From assembly GCA_032249735.1 (NCBI GenBank), contig JAVVHA010000009.1, forward strand, positions 19,549 to 83,548: 64,000 bases of DNA. The letters are read 5' to 3'. This document shows positions 1 through 9,069 of the stretch, in pieces. Position 1 is the first letter of the stretch. Every line of letters starts with the position of its first letter. The notes below the pieces were generated by a model. The model searched no databases, was not told the origin of the DNA, and saw only the letters and a program-made list of their open reading frames with translations. A program made the position numbers and the translations under genes. The DNA is from Dehalococcoidia bacterium (lineage in GTDB: Bacteria > Chloroflexota > Dehalococcoidia > SM23-28-2 > HRBIN24).

Positions 1-744
1 AGCCCCCACATCGAGCGCATCGTCGAAATCTGCCGTCGGGCTGGGGTGCCGCTAGTGGAGGACGCCGCCCATGCCCACGGCTCCAGCTACCGGGGACGGC
101 TGGCCGGCAGCTTCGGCCTGGCGGCGGCCTTCTCCTTCTACCCCACCAAGGTGGTCACCAGCGGCGAGGGGGGCATGCTGGTCACCGACGACGAGGGCAT
201 CTACCGCGAGGCCCTCATCTACCGTGACCAGGGCAAGGAACGCTTCGATAGCAACCGCCACGTGCGTCTGGGCTACAACTGGCGCATGAGCGAGGTCCAT
301 GCTGTCATCGGCCTGGCCCAGGTGCGGCGGCTGCACGAGTTCGTGGCCCACAGGCGGCGCATCGCCGCTATCTACGACCGAGAGCTGATTGGTCTGGCAC
401 CGTGGGTGGTTCCACTGCGGGAGCCGGAGGGGGTCTGCACCAACTATTACAAGTACATCTGCTGGTTCCGCGGGCTGCCCCGCGAGCTGCTGAAGGTGCG
501 GCTGCGGCAGCGCTACGGGGTAGCCCTGAGCGGGGAGGTCTACGAGTTACCCTGCCACCGTCAGCCCTGCTTCGCCCCCTGGGACCCGGGCGCCCTGCCC
601 TCCGCCGAGGAGATATGTGCCCGCCATATCTGTCTGCCCATCTCCGCCCGCATGACGGAGGAGGACGCCCTCTACGTGGTGGGCTCCCTGCGGCAGGTGG
701 TGGCCGAGCTGCTGGCCGAGGGCCAGGGGGGTGAGGGGGGATGA
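1..744 (+). CDS. DegT/DnrJ/EryC1/StrS-type sugar aminotransferase (5'-truncated by window edge)
   Basis: The frame is open through the left edge, so the N-terminal part and the start lie outside and only about 247 C-terminal residues are visible. SFYPTKVVTSGEGG carries the PLP lysine in the form usual for DegT-family sugar aminotransferases, and VEDAAHAHGS just before it supplies the Asp that contacts the PLP ring. Family members transfer an amino group to a nucleotide-linked keto-sugar for surface glycans or secondary metabolites. The stop overlaps the next ATG as ATGA, so it is probably co-translated with the epimerase downstream. The sugar substrate cannot be read from the sequence. Confidence 0.88.
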   Translation, partial: SPHIERIVEICRRAGVPLVEDAAHAHGSSYRGRLAGSFGLAAAFSFYPTKVVTSGEGGMLVTDDEGIYREALIYRDQGKERFDSNRHVRLGYNWRMSEVHAVIGLAQVRRLHEFVAHRRRIAAIYDRELIGLAPWVVPLREPEGVCTNYYKYICWFRGLPRELLKVRLRQRYGVALSGEVYELPCHRQPCFAPWDPGALPSAEEICARHICLPISARMTEEDALYVVGSLRQVVAELLAEGQGGEGG

Positions 745-1676
745 GGGTCGGCGTCACCGGCGGCTCCGGCTTCATCGGCTCCCATGTGGTGGATGCCCTG
801 CTGGAGGCGGGGCACCAGGTGCGGGTCCTAGACCTGCGCCCTCCCCACCGGCCCGAAGCGGGGTTCCGGCGGGTGGACGTCCTGGACGCTGAGGGCTTGG
901 CCGATGCGGCTGTGGGCCTAGACGCCCTCTTCCATCTGGCGGCCGTCGCTGACGTCAACGACGTGGACCGTGACCCGGCTAGGGCGGTGGCGGTAAACGT
1001 GCTCGGGACGGCCAACGCCCTGGTGGCCTGCCTGCGGGCCGAGGTGGGCCGCTTTTTCCTGGCCAGCACCGTATGGGTCTACTCCTCGCTGCCCGAAGAG
1101 GTGGAAGCGCCTGTCGACGAGGACGCCCCCTTGGCAGTGGCAGCCGACCGCCACGTCTACACCACCACCAAGCTGGCCGCCGAGATGCTCTGCCACGACT
1201 TCCAGCGCCGGCACGGCCTGCCCTGCACCATCCTGCGCTACGGCATCCCCTACGGCCCTCGCATGCGCCCGTCCCTGGTCATCCCCACCTTTGTGCGCCG
1301 CGCCCTCCGGGGCGAGCCGCTGTTAGTGGCCGGCGACGGCTCCCAGAGCCGTCGCTTCCTGTACGTGGGCGACCTGGCCCGCGCCCACACCCTGGCCCTC
1401 TCGCCCCAGGCCGCCGGCCGCACCTACAACCTGGATGGCGACGAGGAGGTCTCCATCCTCCGCCTAGCGGAGACAGTCCTGCGCTTGACCGGCTCCTCTA
1501 GCCCCATCCAGTTCGTGCCTGCCCGGGGGGGCGACTACCGGGGCGTGGCCGTCAGCAACGAGAGGGCGCGGCGGGAGCTCGGCTGGCAGCCGCAGGTGCC
1601 CTTCGAGGAGGGGATGGCCAGGACGGTGGACTGGCTGGTGCAGCAGGAGGGTCTGGCCGCCACCAGGCAGCCATGA
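741..1676 (+). CDS. NAD-dependent epimerase/dehydratase (SDR family)
   Basis: A 311-residue extended short-chain dehydrogenase. The N-terminal GGSGFIGSH is the Rossmann dinucleotide-binding glycine motif, and YTTTK near residue 140 is the YxxxK catalytic pair, preceded by the STVWVYSS serine strand. Such enzymes epimerise, dehydrate or reduce nucleotide sugars. It overlaps the genes on both sides by ATGA junctions, which ties it to the aminotransferase and glycosyltransferase in one glycan operon. It resembles the second epimerase at 5729 but is clearly a different protein, so the two probably handle different sugars. UDP-glucose 4-epimerase activity is possible but not proven. Confidence 0.87.
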   Translation: MRVGVTGGSGFIGSHVVDALLEAGHQVRVLDLRPPHRPEAGFRRVDVLDAEGLADAAVGLDALFHLAAVADVNDVDRDPARAVAVNVLGTANALVACLRAEVGRFFLASTVWVYSSLPEEVEAPVDEDAPLAVAADRHVYTTTKLAAEMLCHDFQRRHGLPCTILRYGIPYGPRMRPSLVIPTFVRRALRGEPLLVAGDGSQSRRFLYVGDLARAHTLALSPQAAGRTYNLDGDEEVSILRLAETVLRLTGSSSPIQFVPARGGDYRGVAVSNERARRELGWQPQVPFEEGMARTVDWLVQQEGLAATRQP

Positions 1677-3745
1677 AAGAGGCGTTGCCCTCTCACAGGC
1701 ACGTCGCCCCAGCGCCCCGCTCTCGCCGGTTGGTGGCGGTGGTGCCTGCCTACAACGAGGAGAGCACCGTGGCCCAGGTGCTGGAACGGCTCCACCCCCT
1801 GGTGGACCACATAGTGGCCGTGGACGACGGGTCCACCGATGCCACCCGCCAGCGGCTCCTGGCTTGGGCCGGGGAGAGGGAGGGCGTGCATCTGTTGCTG
1901 TTCGACCGCAACCGTGGCCTGTCCGCCGCCTACCGGGCGGCATTCCGCCTGTTAGCCAAGCTGCGGGAGCGCGGCGAGCTTTCAGACGACGACATCGTAG
2001 TGACAGTAGATGCCGATGGCCAGCACGACCCTTCCGATGTGGGGCGCCTAGTATCGGCCCTGGAGGAGGACGGCTACGATGCCGTCATCGCCCGCCGCGA
2101 CCTGAAGGGCTACAGCCTCCTTAAGCGAGCCGGCAACTGGCTCCTGTCTCTCTGGGCCTCCCTCTGGGCCGGCCGCCGCCTGCGGGACGTGGAGTCGGGG
2201 CTGCGGGCCTTCCGGTTAGGGGTACTGCTGGCCTGCTTGCCTTACTACCGGGGCTGGCGCTACAGCGAGACGGTGGAGCTGGCTGTGGTTCTCTGCCGTC
2301 TGGGCTACCGGGTGCTGGACGGGCCCCAGGTGACAGTGCCGGTGCGCCGCTCCCGAACCAGCATCGGCGATGGCCTGGTGGACTTCCTGGTCATGCCTCT
2401 GGCCTGGTGGCGGACCTGGGCGGGACATGGGCGGCCGGCCGGCCTCCCCCTGCTCATCTCCTACCTCCTCCCGCTGCCGTTCCTGCTGGGCGTCGCCTTC
2501 GTCGTCTTCGACCTGCTGTGGCATCCCCTCTTCCTGGGTGACGACTCGGCCCACCACTACGCCCACATTTGGTTCGTGGGGCGCTACTTGGCCCAGCACC
2601 GCACTCTGCCCCTTCACTTCCCGCTGCTGGAGGGAGGGCGAGCCATGGCCTTCCCCTATGGCTTGCCCATCTATGTGGTCGGGGGCCTGCTGCATCTGGC
2701 CCTGGGAGACCGGGCGGTGGGGCTAATGATGGCCTTGGCCCTGGTGGGCGTCCTGGGGGCGGCAGCCCTCCTGCGTCCCGTCCTGCGACGACCGTGGCCC
2801 CTGGCCCTGCTGCTGTTGAACCCCTTCTTGGTGGACGCGGTCTACGCCTTCCAGCTCACCACCATATGGTGCGCGTGCTTCTTCCTGCTCTGGGCCTGGG
2901 CGGTCGAGTGGCGGCGGCCGCTGCTGGCGACTCCCCTCCTCTGGCTAACAGTGGCCTCCCACCCGGTGGTGGGCATCCCCGCCGTCGCCGGCTACTCATC
3001 CTATGCCTGGCTGCGAAGGCGGGAGGCCCTGCCCAGCGTGCTGGCGTCGGTCGCCCTGTCGGCCCCGGCCCTGGCCCCTGTCATCTGGATGACGTTGCAC
3101 ACCCCTGCCCTGTCGGAGGCCCCCCTTGGCACCGTCGCCGCCTCGGTAGCCGATTCGTTGTCCCGCCGTCTGACCATCTTCGCACTGCCCATCGCTGCGG
3201 GGGAAGCTTGGCCCTGGCTGCGGCAGCGCTACCTGCCAGTCTTCGGGGCCGGCCTGGTGGCGCTTGGCATTGGCGTGGCGTTAGCAACGGGGCCTGTCCA
3301 GGTCCACCCTGGGGTGGGCAGCTACTATGGCGCCCTGCATGGCGAGCGCCATATCTACGATGAGTTCTTGGCCTCGGACGCCTTCCGGCCCGGCGCCGTC
3401 TACCGCGTGCTGGAGCCTAACGAGCGGGAGGACGGAATGTACCGCCTGATCCAGCATGGGGCGGTGCTGGCCCACGAGTTCTTCAGCGAGAGCGAGCAGC
3501 ACCGCAACTGGCCCCCCCTGGCCGACTACCGCTGCTACCTGGCCCGTAAGGAAGTGGACTACGTGGCTGTGGAGAGGGACTTTCAGCGCCAGTTCCACAC
3601 CAACGAGGCAGCCCTGCTGGGCGAGCTGCTTGCCCAGGGCGAGGCCCAGGTCGCCTACGTTGACCCGGCTGGCCGCTTCATTATCTATGACGTGTCGAGG
3701 GTCAAGGGCATAGGGTGGATGGGGGTGGGAGCTTGCCGGAGCTGA
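1673..3745 (+). CDS. Glycosyltransferase family 2 domain fused to a large polytopic membrane region
   Basis: A 690-residue protein. Residues about 20-230 form a GT-A domain of the dolichol-phosphate-mannose synthase type, with VVPAYNEE at the start, VDDGSTD as the nucleotide-binding motif and DADGQHDP as the metal-binding motif. From about residue 245 on there are many hydrophobic segments (for example around PFLLGVAFVVFDLLW), and the last 130 residues are a soluble tail. It could move a sugar onto a lipid carrier and also act as, or partner, a membrane transferase. The start ATG overlaps the upstream stop. The C-terminal region resembles GT-C-type proteins only in general shape. Confidence 0.8.
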   Translation: MKEALPSHRHVAPAPRSRRLVAVVPAYNEESTVAQVLERLHPLVDHIVAVDDGSTDATRQRLLAWAGEREGVHLLLFDRNRGLSAAYRAAFRLLAKLRERGELSDDDIVVTVDADGQHDPSDVGRLVSALEEDGYDAVIARRDLKGYSLLKRAGNWLLSLWASLWAGRRLRDVESGLRAFRLGVLLACLPYYRGWRYSETVELAVVLCRLGYRVLDGPQVTVPVRRSRTSIGDGLVDFLVMPLAWWRTWAGHGRPAGLPLLISYLLPLPFLLGVAFVVFDLLWHPLFLGDDSAHHYAHIWFVGRYLAQHRTLPLHFPLLEGGRAMAFPYGLPIYVVGGLLHLALGDRAVGLMMALALVGVLGAAALLRPVLRRPWPLALLLLNPFLVDAVYAFQLTTIWCACFFLLWAWAVEWRRPLLATPLLWLTVASHPVVGIPAVAGYSSYAWLRRREALPSVLASVALSAPALAPVIWMTLHTPALSEAPLGTVAASVADSLSRRLTIFALPIAAGEAWPWLRQRYLPVFGAGLVALGIGVALATGPVQVHPGVGSYYGALHGERHIYDEFLASDAFRPGAVYRVLEPNEREDGMYRLIQHGAVLAHEFFSESEQHRNWPPLADYRCYLARKEVDYVAVERDFQRQFHTNEAALLGELLAQGEAQVAYVDPAGRFIIYDVSRVKGIGWMGVGACRS

Positions 3746-4983
3746 CCTCCCTCGCTGCCCTTCCCTCCTTGTGGCGGGAGGTGGCCCGCTATCCCCGCCT
3801 GTGGGCCTGCCTAGGGGTGGGCTTTCTAGTGGACTGGGCCTTCGCTCTGGTCTTCCTAGTGGCATTGCAGGTCCAAGCGCCGTCCCACCTGTCGGGCGGG
3901 CAGGCCTTGGCAGGCTACGCCTTGGCCGCCTACGGGCTGGCTAAGCTCTCGGCCCAGGCCTGTGGTGGCCCCCTGCTGGAGGGACTCGGCCCCCGCTGGG
4001 GGCTTCGGCTGGGGCTGGCCACCGTGCTGGGCGGCATAGCCGCCCTCGCCGCCGCTGCCGAAGGGACAGGCGTGCTGCTAGGTGCCGCCGTCTACGGCGT
4101 TGGGGCCGGGCTGGTCTGGCCCTCCCTCTACGCCCTTGCCAGCGCCTCCTTCCCCTACGGGGAGCGGGGCCGCCTCAACTCTGGGATGGCCCTTGCCTCG
4201 GTGACAGCCATGGCTGCCGGCGTGGGGGTCGGGCTGCTGCTCCCCGAGTCCCTGCCCTTAGCAGCGGTGGTGGCCCCGGCAGCCGCCCTGGTGGCGCTGG
4301 CCGCTTTTCTCTCCCCCACCCTGGGGACTGGGCCCGCGCCGGGAGCAGGTCCGGCGAGGGTGCTTGTGTCCACCATGGTAGGCGCGGCGCTGCGGCCATC
4401 GGGCGCCGCTGTCACTGTCCTGCTGTTGTTGCAGACCACCGCCGTCGGTGCCCTGGCATCGGTGTTCCGCGCCTGGGGTAAGGAGCTGTTGGGGACATCC
4501 TTCCCCGTCCAGGCCCTGCTGCTAGTCCCGGCCGCTGCCGGTGGGGGGCTGGGGCTGGTCTGGGGTGGCCCCGCCGCCGACCGCCTCGGGCGCCTGCCGG
4601 TGATGGCCCTGGGCACATCGTTGGTGGGCCTGGTGGTCCTGGGGACCTCCTTCCTGCGCTCCCTGCCGGCGGTGGGGCTGGTGGCGGCCCTGGGTGGACT
4701 GGGTCTGGGCCTGGCCACCCCCACCTTTGGCGCTGTAGCTATGGACCTGGCTCGCTGGTGGAGGAGCGATGCCCTCCTGGCCTGGTTCCTAGCCGTGGAG
4801 GGGGCCGGCCACACCGTGGGGCCGGCCCTGGGGGGCCTACTGGAGTCCCTCTCGGGGCCAGCGCCGGTGCTGAGGTTCGCGGCCAGCCTTTTCCTCGCCT
4901 GCGCCGGTATCGCCCTCCTAGCCTGGGGACGGGGCTGGCAGCCGCTCCGTCCTGTCCTGGCCGGGGGAGGGAGCGAGGGGTGA
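3715..4983 (+). CDS. Major facilitator superfamily transporter
   Basis: A 422-residue, almost wholly hydrophobic protein with about 12 membrane segments in two halves joined near residue 205. The loop after helix 2 (GPLLEGLGPRWGLR) and its counterpart in the second half (GGPAADRLGRLPVM) are the G-x3-D/E-x2-G-R-type signatures of MFS carriers. The open frame starts with GTG inside the upstream gene (31-nt overlap). TTG at 3733, just after GGGGGTGGGAG, is an alternative start. Its place in a glycan cluster suggests export of a sugar-containing product, but drug or metabolite efflux is equally possible from sequence alone. Confidence 0.78.
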   Translation: MDGGGSLPELTSLAALPSLWREVARYPRLWACLGVGFLVDWAFALVFLVALQVQAPSHLSGGQALAGYALAAYGLAKLSAQACGGPLLEGLGPRWGLRLGLATVLGGIAALAAAAEGTGVLLGAAVYGVGAGLVWPSLYALASASFPYGERGRLNSGMALASVTAMAAGVGVGLLLPESLPLAAVVAPAAALVALAAFLSPTLGTGPAPGAGPARVLVSTMVGAALRPSGAAVTVLLLLQTTAVGALASVFRAWGKELLGTSFPVQALLLVPAAAGGGLGLVWGGPAADRLGRLPVMALGTSLVGLVVLGTSFLRSLPAVGLVAALGGLGLGLATPTFGAVAMDLARWWRSDALLAWFLAVEGAGHTVGPALGGLLESLSGPAPVLRFAASLFLACAGIALLAWGRGWQPLRPVLAGGGSEG

Positions 4984-5732
4984 TGCCTCTGCGCCTGCTG
5001 CTGGCCCTCCCGCCCCTGGCCCTGGCCCTGCTAGGGGCAGGCTACTACGAGGCCATGACACCCTCGTCCCAACTCTACGGGAGGCTGGTGTCCCATGGCC
5101 CCCGCAGCCAGCCCCTGGTGGCCCTCACCTTCGACGACGGCCCCAATGGGGGGTGGACGTTGGCCGTGGCCAGGCTGCTGGAGGACCGGGGCGTGCGAGG
5201 CACTTTCTTCTTGGTGGGAGAGAACGTCGCTGCCGACCCGTCCACGGCACGGGAGCTAGTAGCCGGCGGGCACCTGGTGGGCAACCACTCCTACCACCAC
5301 CGCAAGCGCGACGCCCTGCTGGACCCCTCTTACGCCGAGATGGGACAGGCCGAGGCAGCCATCCGCCGGGCAACCGGCGTATGTCCGGCCCTCTTCCGTC
5401 CTCCCAACGGCTTCCACACCCCCTGGCAGCTCAGGGCCGTGGCCCGTCGCGGCCTGCTGGCCGTCACCTGGGATGTCCAGCCGTCCGACTGGAAGGGGCC
5501 CTCGCCGGAGGAGTTGGCCCGAAGGGTGGTGGAGGGGGCACGTTCCGGCTCCATCGTCCTCCTGCACGACGGCCTCGACACCAGGCAGGGGGTGGACCGC
5601 TCCCAGCTGCTGGCTGCCCTGCCGGCCATCATCGACGGCCTGCAGGCTAGGGGCTTCCGGCTGGTGCGGCTGGACGAGCTGCTGGGCGTAGCCCCCTATC
5701 TCCCCGACTGCCGCTGGGCGGAGGGAGCATGA
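4983..5732 (+). CDS. Polysaccharide deacetylase (NodB/CE4 domain), membrane-anchored
   Basis: A 249-residue protein with an N-terminal hydrophobic segment (LLLALPPLALALLGAG) that should export or anchor it. The CE4 motifs follow in order: TFDDGPN (metal and catalytic Asp), GNHSYHH (metal His pair), RPPNGFHT, TWDVQPSDW and IVLLHDG (catalytic His). All are intact, so a metal-dependent de-N-acetylase acting on an external glycan is likely. The ATG at 4983 was chosen because it overlaps the upstream stop by one base (TGATG); the frame is open further upstream, but that stretch lies inside the MFS gene. The stop overlaps the next gene as ATGA. Confidence 0.88.
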   Translation: MPLRLLLALPPLALALLGAGYYEAMTPSSQLYGRLVSHGPRSQPLVALTFDDGPNGGWTLAVARLLEDRGVRGTFFLVGENVAADPSTARELVAGGHLVGNHSYHHRKRDALLDPSYAEMGQAEAAIRRATGVCPALFRPPNGFHTPWQLRAVARRGLLAVTWDVQPSDWKGPSPEELARRVVEGARSGSIVLLHDGLDTRQGVDRSQLLAALPAIIDGLQARGFRLVRLDELLGVAPYLPDCRWAEGA

Positions 5733-6652
5733 GCCGTCGCGTGCTGGTGACGGGCGGGGCTGGCTTCATCGGCTCCCACATCGTGGAGGCCCTTCTGGCC
5801 CAGGGCTGGGAGGTGGAGGTGCTGGACAACCTGAGCGCCGGCTCCCCGGCCAACCTGCCCCTCGGTGTTCCCCTCCACCGCGGCGATATACGCTCGCCCC
5901 AGGCCCTGGGCCGCTTGAAGGGGCGGTTCGAGGCGGTAGTCCACTGCGCCGGTCAGACTAGTGTCGCCTTCTCGGTCCGCCGGCCCGACCTGGACTGGCA
6001 GGTGAACGTGCTGGGGACAGCCAACCTGCTGCTTTGGGCAGCTGCCAGGAAGGTGAGCCGCTTCGTGTTCCTCTCCTCCGGCGGCGCCATCTACGGCGAG
6101 ACGCCCAAACCGGCCTGCGAGGACGACCCGCCGCGGCCCCTCAGCCCGTACGGGCGCCACAAGTTGCTGGCTGAGATTCTGGTGCGGGCATCGGGCCTGC
6201 CCCATGCCCTCCTGCGGCCGGCCAACGTCTACGGCCCTCGCCAACGGGCAGGCGCCGAGGGAGGGGTAGTCCCCATCTTCCTGGAGCGGCTGCTCGTGGG
6301 TCGCCAGCTGGAGGTCCACGGCGACGGGCTTCAGCAGCGGGACTTCGTCCATGTCGCCGATGTGGCGGCGGCGGCTGCTTTGGCCTTGCGCTGGCCCCAG
6401 GACGTCACCTGGAACGTGGCCACCGGCAGGGCTGTGACGGTGCTGGAGCTGGCCCACCTGCTGGCAGGGCTGCTGGGCCTGGAGCCGCGACTGCGCTTCC
6501 TGCCCCCACGGCCTGGCGACGTGCGTCGCTCCGTGCTGGACCCTTCCCGCCTCCTCTCCACTGGCTGCTGGGGGCCGCCCCTGCCCCTGGAGGAGGGGCT
6601 TCGCATCCTCGTGGCCCCTCTGCGCTGCCCTTCGGCCTTAATGCTCCAATAG
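5729..6652 (+). CDS. NAD-dependent epimerase/dehydratase (GalE-like SDR)
   Basis: A 307-residue extended SDR. GGAGFIGSHIVEALL is the NAD-binding motif and VLDNLSAG the second-strand Asp/Asn region typical of UDP-sugar 4-epimerases. FLSSGGAIYG carries the catalytic serine strand, and YGRHK near residue 148 is the YxxxK pair. LLRPANVYGPRQ is the common substrate-loop signature. It is the last gene of the coupled glycan cluster, joined to the deacetylase by ATGA. A UDP-glucose or UDP-N-acetylglucosamine 4-epimerase is the best guess. Confidence 0.87.
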   Translation: MSRRVLVTGGAGFIGSHIVEALLAQGWEVEVLDNLSAGSPANLPLGVPLHRGDIRSPQALGRLKGRFEAVVHCAGQTSVAFSVRRPDLDWQVNVLGTANLLLWAAARKVSRFVFLSSGGAIYGETPKPACEDDPPRPLSPYGRHKLLAEILVRASGLPHALLRPANVYGPRQRAGAEGGVVPIFLERLLVGRQLEVHGDGLQQRDFVHVADVAAAAALALRWPQDVTWNVATGRAVTVLELAHLLAGLLGLEPRLRFLPPRPGDVRRSVLDPSRLLSTGCWGPPLPLEEGLRILVAPLRCPSALMLQ

Positions 6653-6689
6653 CCCTGGCGCCAGCGATAACCCTACGGGGAGTGATGTC

Positions 6690-6887
6690 ATGAAGCGCGT
6701 CCTTCCGTTGCTCGCTGCTGTCCTCCTGAGCGAGCTGATAGCCGTGGGCGTGGCCTGCGGCGGAGAGGAGGCCACCCCGACGCCGGTACGTGCGACCGCC
6801 GCCGTCCGCGTGCCCACACCCACCCCGCGCACGACATCTCTCCCCACCCCCAGGGTGCCGCGGGTCTCCCCGACCACGACCCGCTGA
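6690..6887 (+). CDS. Small putative lipoprotein, Pro/Thr-rich
   Basis: A 65-residue frame starting MKRVLPLLAAVLLSEL, a short positively charged n-region and hydrophobic core, followed by VGVAC, an acceptable lipobox with Cys at about residue 23. The rest is a low-complexity Pro/Thr/Arg stretch without a fold. Either it is a real tiny lipoprotein or the surviving 5' end of a longer gene, since P/T-rich linkers commonly follow the lipidated Cys in larger surface proteins of this window. The function is unknown. Confidence 0.45.
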   Translation: MKRVLPLLAAVLLSELIAVGVACGGEEATPTPVRATAAVRVPTPTPRTTSLPTPRVPRVSPTTTR

Positions 6888-6998
6888 CGCGGCGCAGGTC
6901 CTGCTGGGGCCGGGGGCACCAAACCTGTGGGCCTGCGCCGGCGTCCCTGGCCTCAGCGGACGACAATTATCTGGCCTGCCATGCCCTGGGCCCGAGGG

Positions 6999-7463
6999 TC
7001 AAGGACCGCCCTCTCCCATATCCATGGCCCACCCCATGCCGAGCTCAGGGCTGCCCGTGTCCCGGCCCCGCTGCCGCAGCTCCTCTCGCGCCCGCCTGGC
7101 CAGCTCCAGGTAGTGGGTGCGCAGCCGCTCTAGCTCCCGGTCCGTCAGCTCGTCCAGGTCCAGGAGGGCGTTGTGGGCATGCCGCTCAGCCCTTATCAGC
7201 TCGTCCAGCTTCAGCTGCACGACCGCGCCGTCGTGGTTCTGAGTGTTCTGAATGAGGAACACCATCAGGAAGGTGACGATGGTGGTGCCGGTGTTGATGA
7301 CCAGCTGCCAGGTGTCGCTGAAGCCGAAAAGAGGCCCCGTGGCCGCCCACCCCAAGATGACCAGCACCGCCAGCGTGAACCCCAGGGGATGCCCGGCTGC
7401 CCTGGCCGTCCAGCGGGCCAGCCGCAAGAAGGGCGACTTGGGATACACGGGATACCTCGCCAT
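6999..7463 (-). CDS. Low-affinity iron permease family membrane protein
   Basis: 154 residues from the ATG at 7463. GTG codons further upstream are part of the ribosome-binding site GGGAGGTGAGGGTA, so the ATG is preferred. Two hydrophobic segments (GFTLAVLVILGWAATG and the TGTTIVTFLMVFLIQ region) are followed by NTQNHDGAVVQLKLDELI, the highly conserved signature of the low-affinity Fe/Cu permease family, and then by a charged helical tail rich in Arg and Glu. The family is named for a yeast iron transporter, but its bacterial members are not well characterised. It stands alone, convergent with the small lipoprotein. Confidence 0.85.
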   Translation of the reverse strand: MARYPVYPKSPFLRLARWTARAAGHPLGFTLAVLVILGWAATGPLFGFSDTWQLVINTGTTIVTFLMVFLIQNTQNHDGAVVQLKLDELIRAERHAHNALLDLDELTDRELERLRTHYLELARRAREELRQRGRDTGSPELGMGWAMDMGEGGP

Positions 7464-7984
7464 TACCCTCACCTCCCTTTTCTAGGGCCATCGCCCAACC
7501 CCATGTTCCCACAGACCTCGGCGTCGGGCCACGAGGAGGACGATTCAGGCACCCTGCCAGCACGCAGGCACCCCGAGCGGGACAGGTGCGGTGACCACGC
7601 GACCTGCTGCCCAAATGCTCCGCTCCAAGTATCAGAATCGCCACCCGCTGGCAGCCTCCTGAGACACCTTTTCACGGAGCGGGCATGACAACGGGAGGGG
7701 ATATAGGGCTGGTGGGGGGCGTCGATGGAGTTAGGGGAGGTAGGCCTCAGGGCCCCGAGCGGAACTGCATGAGGCTCTGCAGGTGGAAGGACAGACGGAC
7801 CTCGGGCGGCCCGTCCTGCCCCACCACCATGACCTTCCCCAGGCACTGGCCTTAGCGGTGGGTGGTGATGTGCGCCCTTCACGCCCTGCAGCAGCCGCGG
7901 GCTGAACTGGCCGGCAGGGGGCTAGACATCGTGGCCCAGCCCACCAGGCGCATAGCTAGCAGGCCCATGACCGAGCCCCGCCGG
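7464..7984. other. Intergenic stretch, no intact gene
   Basis: This gap between the permease gene and the methyltransferase gene holds no open frame with a credible start, family motif and ribosome-binding site together. The only coding-like trace is the short minus-strand fragment at 7747-7851, listed separately. The remainder shows no tRNA, repeat array or strong terminator to the eye. Confidence 0.6.
7747..7851 (-). pseudogene. Possible C-terminal remnant of an unidentified gene
   Basis: A 34-codon minus-strand stretch between an in-frame TAA (7852-7854) and a TGA (7747-7749). It reads GKVMVVGQDG followed by EVRLSFHLQSLMQF, amphipathic and protein-like, with no start codon of its own. Other frames just upstream are interrupted by stops. 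It could be the tail of a frameshifted gene. I do not recognise the family, and a chance open frame in GC-rich DNA is the main alternative. Confidence 0.22.
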
Positions 7985-8833
7985 TTACGGCTTCACGGCG
8001 ACAGCCGCCTGCACCACGAAGCAGGCGCTGAAGAGGCCCTGGCCGCTGAGGCCCGTCAGCTCCTGGGTCAGGGTCTGGGCGTCGCCCTCCTCTATGAGCC
8101 CAGCGTGGACGAACAGGGGCAGCTGCTCAACCAGGAAGGCACGCCAGAAGGGCCGCTCGTCGAGCCCCTGCGCGCCGCCCAGGTACCACTCGGCCCAGAC
8201 GGGGCTGAGGCCGGCCGCCCACAGGTGCCGCTTGAGATTGGCGCAGACCATGTGGTCGTACACCGCCCGCGAGAAGATGGCGTTCAGAGCGTGGGCCAAC
8301 CGGGGCGTCCGGGTACTGACGACAAAGTAGGGGTGCCACTCCACGGCCCCCACGCGACCACCGGGCCGCACCGCCCGCGCCAGCTCCCGCAGGCCAGCCT
8401 CCGCCGGCCCTACGTGCAGCAGCACCTTGTCGCAGAAGGCGGCATCGAAGCTCCCAGCCTCCACGGGTAGGGAGCGGATGTCCCCCGATAGCAGCCGGGC
8501 ACCCTCTATGCCCAGGCGCTGCGCGCGCTGCCTGGCGGCCTCCAGGAAGCCTTCGGTGGGGTCTACGCCAGTGTAGCGCACGCCTTGCCCCCATACGGAG
8601 AGCACGTCGGGCATGGCCACGCCGGTGCCGCAGCCCGCCTCCAGCACCTGGTGGCCTCCCCCCTCGGCCAGCCTGGTCAGCATGTCTAGGCGGGCCTGGC
8701 GGAAGGCCGGCTCGCTGGCCATGGCCTCCAGCACATGGGACAAGAGGCCCAACACCTGGGGCGGTGCCTCGTTGAGGGTGCCGAAAAAGTCGCTGCCCCA
8801 GCCCTCCTTGCTCTTGCCCGTCTCGGTTGTCAT
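7985..8833 (-). CDS. SAM-dependent class I methyltransferase
   Basis: A 282-residue protein. VLEAGCGTGVAMP near residue 60 is motif I for S-adenosylmethionine binding, YTGVDPTEGFLE is motif II, and AFCDKVLLHVGPAEAGLREL together with VRPGGRVGAVEW form the later Rossmann strands, as in UbiE/COQ5-like enzymes. The substrate is unknown. ATG at 8833 was chosen because GGAGGTGAAAGAG sits just before it; the in-frame GTG nine bases upstream is part of that site. It is a single gene with its own promoter (8867-8895). Confidence 0.82.
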   Translation of the reverse strand: MTTETGKSKEGWGSDFFGTLNEAPPQVLGLLSHVLEAMASEPAFRQARLDMLTRLAEGGGHQVLEAGCGTGVAMPDVLSVWGQGVRYTGVDPTEGFLEAARQRAQRLGIEGARLLSGDIRSLPVEAGSFDAAFCDKVLLHVGPAEAGLRELARAVRPGGRVGAVEWHPYFVVSTRTPRLAHALNAIFSRAVYDHMVCANLKRHLWAAGLSPVWAEWYLGGAQGLDERPFWRAFLVEQLPLFVHAGLIEEGDAQTLTQELTGLSGQGLFSACFVVQAAVAVKP

Positions 8834-8866
8834 CTCTTTCACCTCCGTTCGTGGCCGATGCCCGCA

Positions 8867-8895
8867 AGTTAATCCGTCCTGTAGTGTCCTGTCAA
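8867..8895 (-). promoter_or_regulatory. Sigma-70-type promoter of the methyltransferase gene
   Basis: On the minus strand a perfect -35 TTGACA (8890-8895) lies 17 bases from TTAACT (8867-8872). Transcription would start near 8860, leaving a leader of about 27 bases before the ATG at 8833. The same CTTGACAGGACAC context occurs upstream of the antiporter gene at 13378. Confidence 0.6.
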
Positions 8896-9069
8896 GGGGG
8901 CGGCCTGAAACGCCGAGGGACGCTTCCCGACCGCTGCCGGTTCATGAGGCAGGACAGCAGCCACGCCGATGTCTTGGGATTGGGATCGCTGCGGGGGACA
9001 GTGGTGGCTCTGAACGTCCCGCCGGCGGCAGCGAGGGCCCTGCTACAATGATGGACGGCGGTGGTGGCT

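Noticed and set aside
6930..7010. A plus-strand reading with DDNYLACHALGPRVK, like a cytochrome c CxxCH site with one Cys lost.
   Set aside because: The frame has no start, the first Cys is Tyr and no further cytochrome features follow; it also lies next to the permease gene on the other strand. Likely chance.
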